Below are positions 61,808 to 64,000 of a stretch of 64,000 nt of DNA, one piece after another. Both the position numbers and the translations under genes were made by a program. The first letter of the stretch is position 1. Each line of letters opens with the position of its first letter. Source of the stretch: Nonomuraea thailandensis (lineage in GTDB: Bacteria > Actinomycetota > Actinomycetes > Streptosporangiales > Streptosporangiaceae); assembly GCF_024172165.1 (NCBI RefSeq), contig NZ_JAMZEB010000002.1, positions 11,363,001 to 11,427,000 of the forward strand, read 5' to 3'. The notes below the pieces were generated by a model. It ran no database searches, was not told the DNA's origin, and worked only from the letters and a program-made list of their open reading frames with translations.

Positions 61808-63220
61808 TCAGGCGGGTTTGCGCGGCTGGTGGAGCCAGGCGTCGAAGAGCGCGTCGAGGTCCTTGCCGGACAGCCGCTCGGCGAGCGCGACGAACTGCTC
61901 GGTCGTCACGTGACCGTAGCGGTGCTCGGCGGCCCACGCCTTGAGCAGGGTGAAGAACGTGGGGTCGCCGACGGCCCTGCGCAGCGCGTGCAGGGTCATG
62001 CCGCCGCGGGTGTAGACCGACTGGTTGAACAGGTCGTCGGGCTTGGCGCGGCCGGGAGGATAGGCCCACATCGGGTCGGTGGCGGGCCGGTTGAGGAGCT
62101 CCTTGAACGTGGCCTCCGCCGTCTTCCTGCCCTTGTGCTCGGCCCACAGCCACTCCGCGTACGTGGCGAAGCCCTCGTTGAGCCAGAGGTCCTTCCAGCG
62201 CCTGATGGTCAGGCTGTTGCCGAACCACTGGTGCGCCAGCTCGTGCGCGATGATCGTCTCGTCGGGCTGGAAGCCGCCGTACAGCGGCTTGGTCTGGTTC
62301 TCCAGCGCGTAGCCGGCGGAGTAGTCGTCGACGACGCCGCCGGTCGAGGAGAACGGGTAGGGGCCGAACACCGTGGCCCAGTGGTCGGTGATCTGCCCGG
62401 AGAGCGTGTAGAGCGAGTCGAGCGAGCTCTTGAATTTGGGGTCGGCGGCGGCCAGGTTGGGGATGCCGGCGGCGGTGCTGCCCCGGCGCAGGTCGAACTT
62501 GCCGACCGTGGCCGTGGCCAGGTAGGTCGCCATCGGGTGGCGCTCGCGCCAGCGGTAGGTGGTCCTGCCGCCCGAGGTGGTGGGCTGCCCGGCCGGCTCG
62601 CCGTTGGCCAGGGCGGTCACCCCGGCGGGCACGGTGATGGCGAAGTCGAAGGTGGCCTTGTCGGCGGGATGGTCGTTGTTGGGGAACCAGGTCTTGGAGC
62701 CGTTGGGCTCGGAGGCCACGAACGCGCCGTCGGGCGTGGGGATGAAGCCGTAGGTGCCGAGGTTGGCGTTGTCGCTGGCCGGTCGGGGCAGCCCGCTGTA
62801 GGCGACCCTGACGGTGAAGGGCGCGCCGTCGGCGATCGCCCGGGCGGGCCGCACGGTCAGCTCGTCGCTCTGCCTGGTGAACGTCGCGGGCGCATTGTCG
62901 ACGGCGACCTCGCGCACGTCGAGCCCGGTCAGGTCGAGGTTGAAGCTGGACAGCTCCTGGGTGGCGGAGGCGCGGATCGTGGTGACGCCGTCGAGCCGCT
63001 TGGTGGCGGGCGTGTAGTCGACGGCCAGGTCGTAGTGGGAGACGTCGTAGCCGCCGTTGCCGTCGCGGGGGAAGTCGGGGTCGCCGATGCCGGGCGCCCC
63101 GGCGCGCCGGTCGACGGCGCTCTGCCCCGCGGCGGTCGGCGTCGGCTCGTCGGCGGGCGAGCAGGCCAGCACGCTGACGAGCGTCGCCAGCATGGCCACC
63201 CCGCGCCTGTTGAACCGCAT
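61808..63220 (-). CDS. M1 family zinc metallopeptidase lipoprotein
   Basis: A 470-residue aminopeptidase-like enzyme. A signal peptide with lipobox VLAC anchors it outside the membrane. The zinc motif IIAHELAHQWFGN and LNEGFATYAEWLW (third ligand and catalytic residues) are complete. The substrate-recognition GAMEN motif is replaced by YALENQT. The C-terminal helical domain is short. It cleaves peptides at the cell surface. ATG 63220. Confidence 0.92.
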   Translation of the reverse strand: MRFNRRGVAMLATLVSVLACSPADEPTPTAAGQSAVDRRAGAPGIGDPDFPRDGNGGYDVSHYDLAVDYTPATKRLDGVTTIRASATQELSSFNLDLTGLDVREVAVDNAPATFTRQSDELTVRPARAIADGAPFTVRVAYSGLPRPASDNANLGTYGFIPTPDGAFVASEPNGSKTWFPNNDHPADKATFDFAITVPAGVTALANGEPAGQPTTSGGRTTYRWRERHPMATYLATATVGKFDLRRGSTAAGIPNLAAADPKFKSSLDSLYTLSGQITDHWATVFGPYPFSSTGGVVDDYSAGYALENQTKPLYGGFQPDETIIAHELAHQWFGNSLTIRRWKDLWLNEGFATYAEWLWAEHKGRKTAEATFKELLNRPATDPMWAYPPGRAKPDDLFNQSVYTRGGMTLHALRRAVGDPTFFTLLKAWAAEHRYGHVTTEQFVALAERLSGKDLDALFDAWLHQPRKPA

Positions 63221-63266
63221 GAACGTACGGGCCCCCTTCGCTTCGTGACCTTAATATTACGCTGAG

Positions 63267-63743
63267 TCAGGCGTTCACGACGACCGTCCTCGCCGCCTTG
63301 TCGTGCACGGCCTGCTTGCGGGGGTCGAAGAGGATCCAGCCGAGGTCCACCAGGATGCCGACGCAGCACCACCAGCCGAGCACGGTGAACACGGCCTGCC
63401 TGACCGCCGCCTGCCCCACCCCTATCCTGCCGCCGTACTCGGACACGACGCGGAGGCCGAACACCTTCTTGCCCAGCGTCTGACCGTTCCAGAAGGCGTG
63501 CAGCAGCCAGAAGTACAGGAACGCCACCAGACCGGCCACGAAGGTGTGCTCGATGGGATAGCGGTCCCAGTCGCCCCGGTGCTCGTTCCAGACGTAGTCC
63601 CAGCTCGTCCAGTTGAACGGCGCGGAGGCGATGTTGATGACGAGCCAGTCGAGGACGCCGGCGAACAGCCGCCGCCAGCGCCCCGCCAACCCCGGTGGTG
63701 GCAATCCCATGAAGTCTGGATGACCACCACTAAGTCGGGACAA
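63267..63743 (-). CDS. RDD family membrane protein
   Basis: A 158-residue protein with RWRRLFAGVLDWLVINIASAP (the R and D of the RDD motif) and GQTLGKKVFGLRVVSEYGGRIGVGQAAVRQAVF, with three helices. RDD proteins are small membrane proteins of unclear transport role. The start is uncertain; TTG 63743 and ATG 63710 are the choices, and neither has a strong ribosome-binding site. It ends 46 bases from the M1 peptidase start on the same strand. Confidence 0.85.
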   Translation of the reverse strand: MSRLSGGHPDFMGLPPPGLAGRWRRLFAGVLDWLVINIASAPFNWTSWDYVWNEHRGDWDRYPIEHTFVAGLVAFLYFWLLHAFWNGQTLGKKVFGLRVVSEYGGRIGVGQAAVRQAVFTVLGWWCCVGILVDLGWILFDPRKQAVHDKAARTVVVNA

Positions 63744-63744
63744 A

Positions 63745-64000
63745 CTAAAGGTTGCCCCTGCGTTCCTGCTCCCGCTCGATCGCCTCGAACAGCGCCTTGA
63801 AGTTGCCCTTGCCGAACCCGAGCGAGCCGTGCCGCTCGATGAGCTCGAAGAAGACCGTGGGCCGGTCCTGCACGGGCTGGGTGAAGATCTGCAGCAGGTA
63901 GCCGTCCTCGTCGCGGTCCACGAGGATGCCCCGCTTCTTCAGCTCCTCGATCGGCGCCCGCACCTGCCCGATGCGCGCGCGCAGCTCGGGGTCGTCGTAG
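63745..64000 (-). CDS. hppD: 4-hydroxyphenylpyruvate dioxygenase, C-terminal part (cut by window edge)
   Basis: The visible 84 residues are the C-terminal end of HPPD, which converts 4-hydroxyphenylpyruvate to homogentisate in tyrosine breakdown. ILVDRDEDGYLLQIFTQP and VFFELIERHGSLGFGKGNFK carry the glutamate of the iron-binding facial triad, and ALFEAIEREQERRGNL is the conserved end. The N-terminus lies beyond the right edge. The RDD gene follows with almost no gap. Confidence 0.97.
   Translation of the reverse strand, partial: YDDPELRARIGQVRAPIEELKKRGILVDRDEDGYLLQIFTQPVQDRPTVFFELIERHGSLGFGKGNFKALFEAIEREQERRGNL

Overview
The window looks like a chromosomal segment of a high-GC actinomycete. 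Base composition is strongly G+C-biased at third codon positions, GTG and TTG starts are common, tRNA genes lack an encoded CCA, and the block mfd / SurA-like lipoprotein / mazG / eno / ftsB-divIC-like / DUF501 / ppx is a classic actinobacterial order. I infer Streptosporangiales (Nonomuraea-like), but that rests on overall feel and not on a search.

Region 1 (1-16.9 kb) is an exopolysaccharide locus wired to sulfate activation. It begins with the end of a polyprenyl-phosphate sugar-1-phosphate transferase, followed by cysQ, cysD and cysN, a sulfotransferase, a GT2 glycosyltransferase and a WecG/TagA glycosyltransferase on the plus strand. Facing these is a tightly overlapping minus-strand operon: Wzz-like, Wzy-like, an aminoglycoside-phosphotransferase-fold kinase, a sulfotransferase, a Wzx-like flippase and another sulfotransferase. 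A GH26-like lipoprotein, a TauE-type anion transporter, an APS kinase carrying a degenerate sulfurylase-like domain, and a methyltransferase complete it. No PAPS or sulfite reductase is present, so activated sulfate here appears intended for three sulfotransferases acting on a secreted glycan, with CysQ removing the PAP by-product. This is the strongest candidate for an undescribed system.

Region 2 (16.9-28 kb) is housekeeping: cupin protein, Mfd, SurA-N lipoprotein, MazG, a transmembrane Ser/Thr kinase with an extracellular propeller-like sensor, enolase, an FtsB/DivIC-like protein, DUF501 and Ppx/GppA.

Region 3 (28-45.5 kb) is mixed. It holds a secreted three-domain protein with a UUA codon near its start, a PadR/HAAS-domain pair, a family-5 uracil-DNA glycosylase, a type II NADH dehydrogenase behind a clear Rex operator, an ACT-domain protein overlapping a deformylase-like protein whose HExxH is HQxxH, and a tRNA with a UAA anticodon but a short variable arm. 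A BI-1/YccA membrane protein, a thiolase, a PQQ-propeller lipoprotein, an SGNH hydrolase, cystathionine beta-synthase, an orphan histidine kinase and cystathionine gamma-synthase (transsulfuration pair) follow.

Region 4 (45.5-64 kb) is accessory: dialkylglycine decarboxylase with a divergent MmyB-type regulator, an MDR oxidoreductase, a serine hydrolase, a GNAT-SnoaL fusion, a NarL-type two-component system, a MoxR-like ATPase / secreted duplicated protein / VWA operon, FIST and ROK proteins, an ECF sigma factor with a membrane partner, an M1 peptidase, an RDD protein, and the C-terminal end of 4-hydroxyphenylpyruvate dioxygenase at the right edge.

Short GC-rich tandem repeats of 28-36 bp, without spacers, recur in intergenic gaps and gene 5' ends (5.37, 43.07, 59.04 and 60.32 kb).
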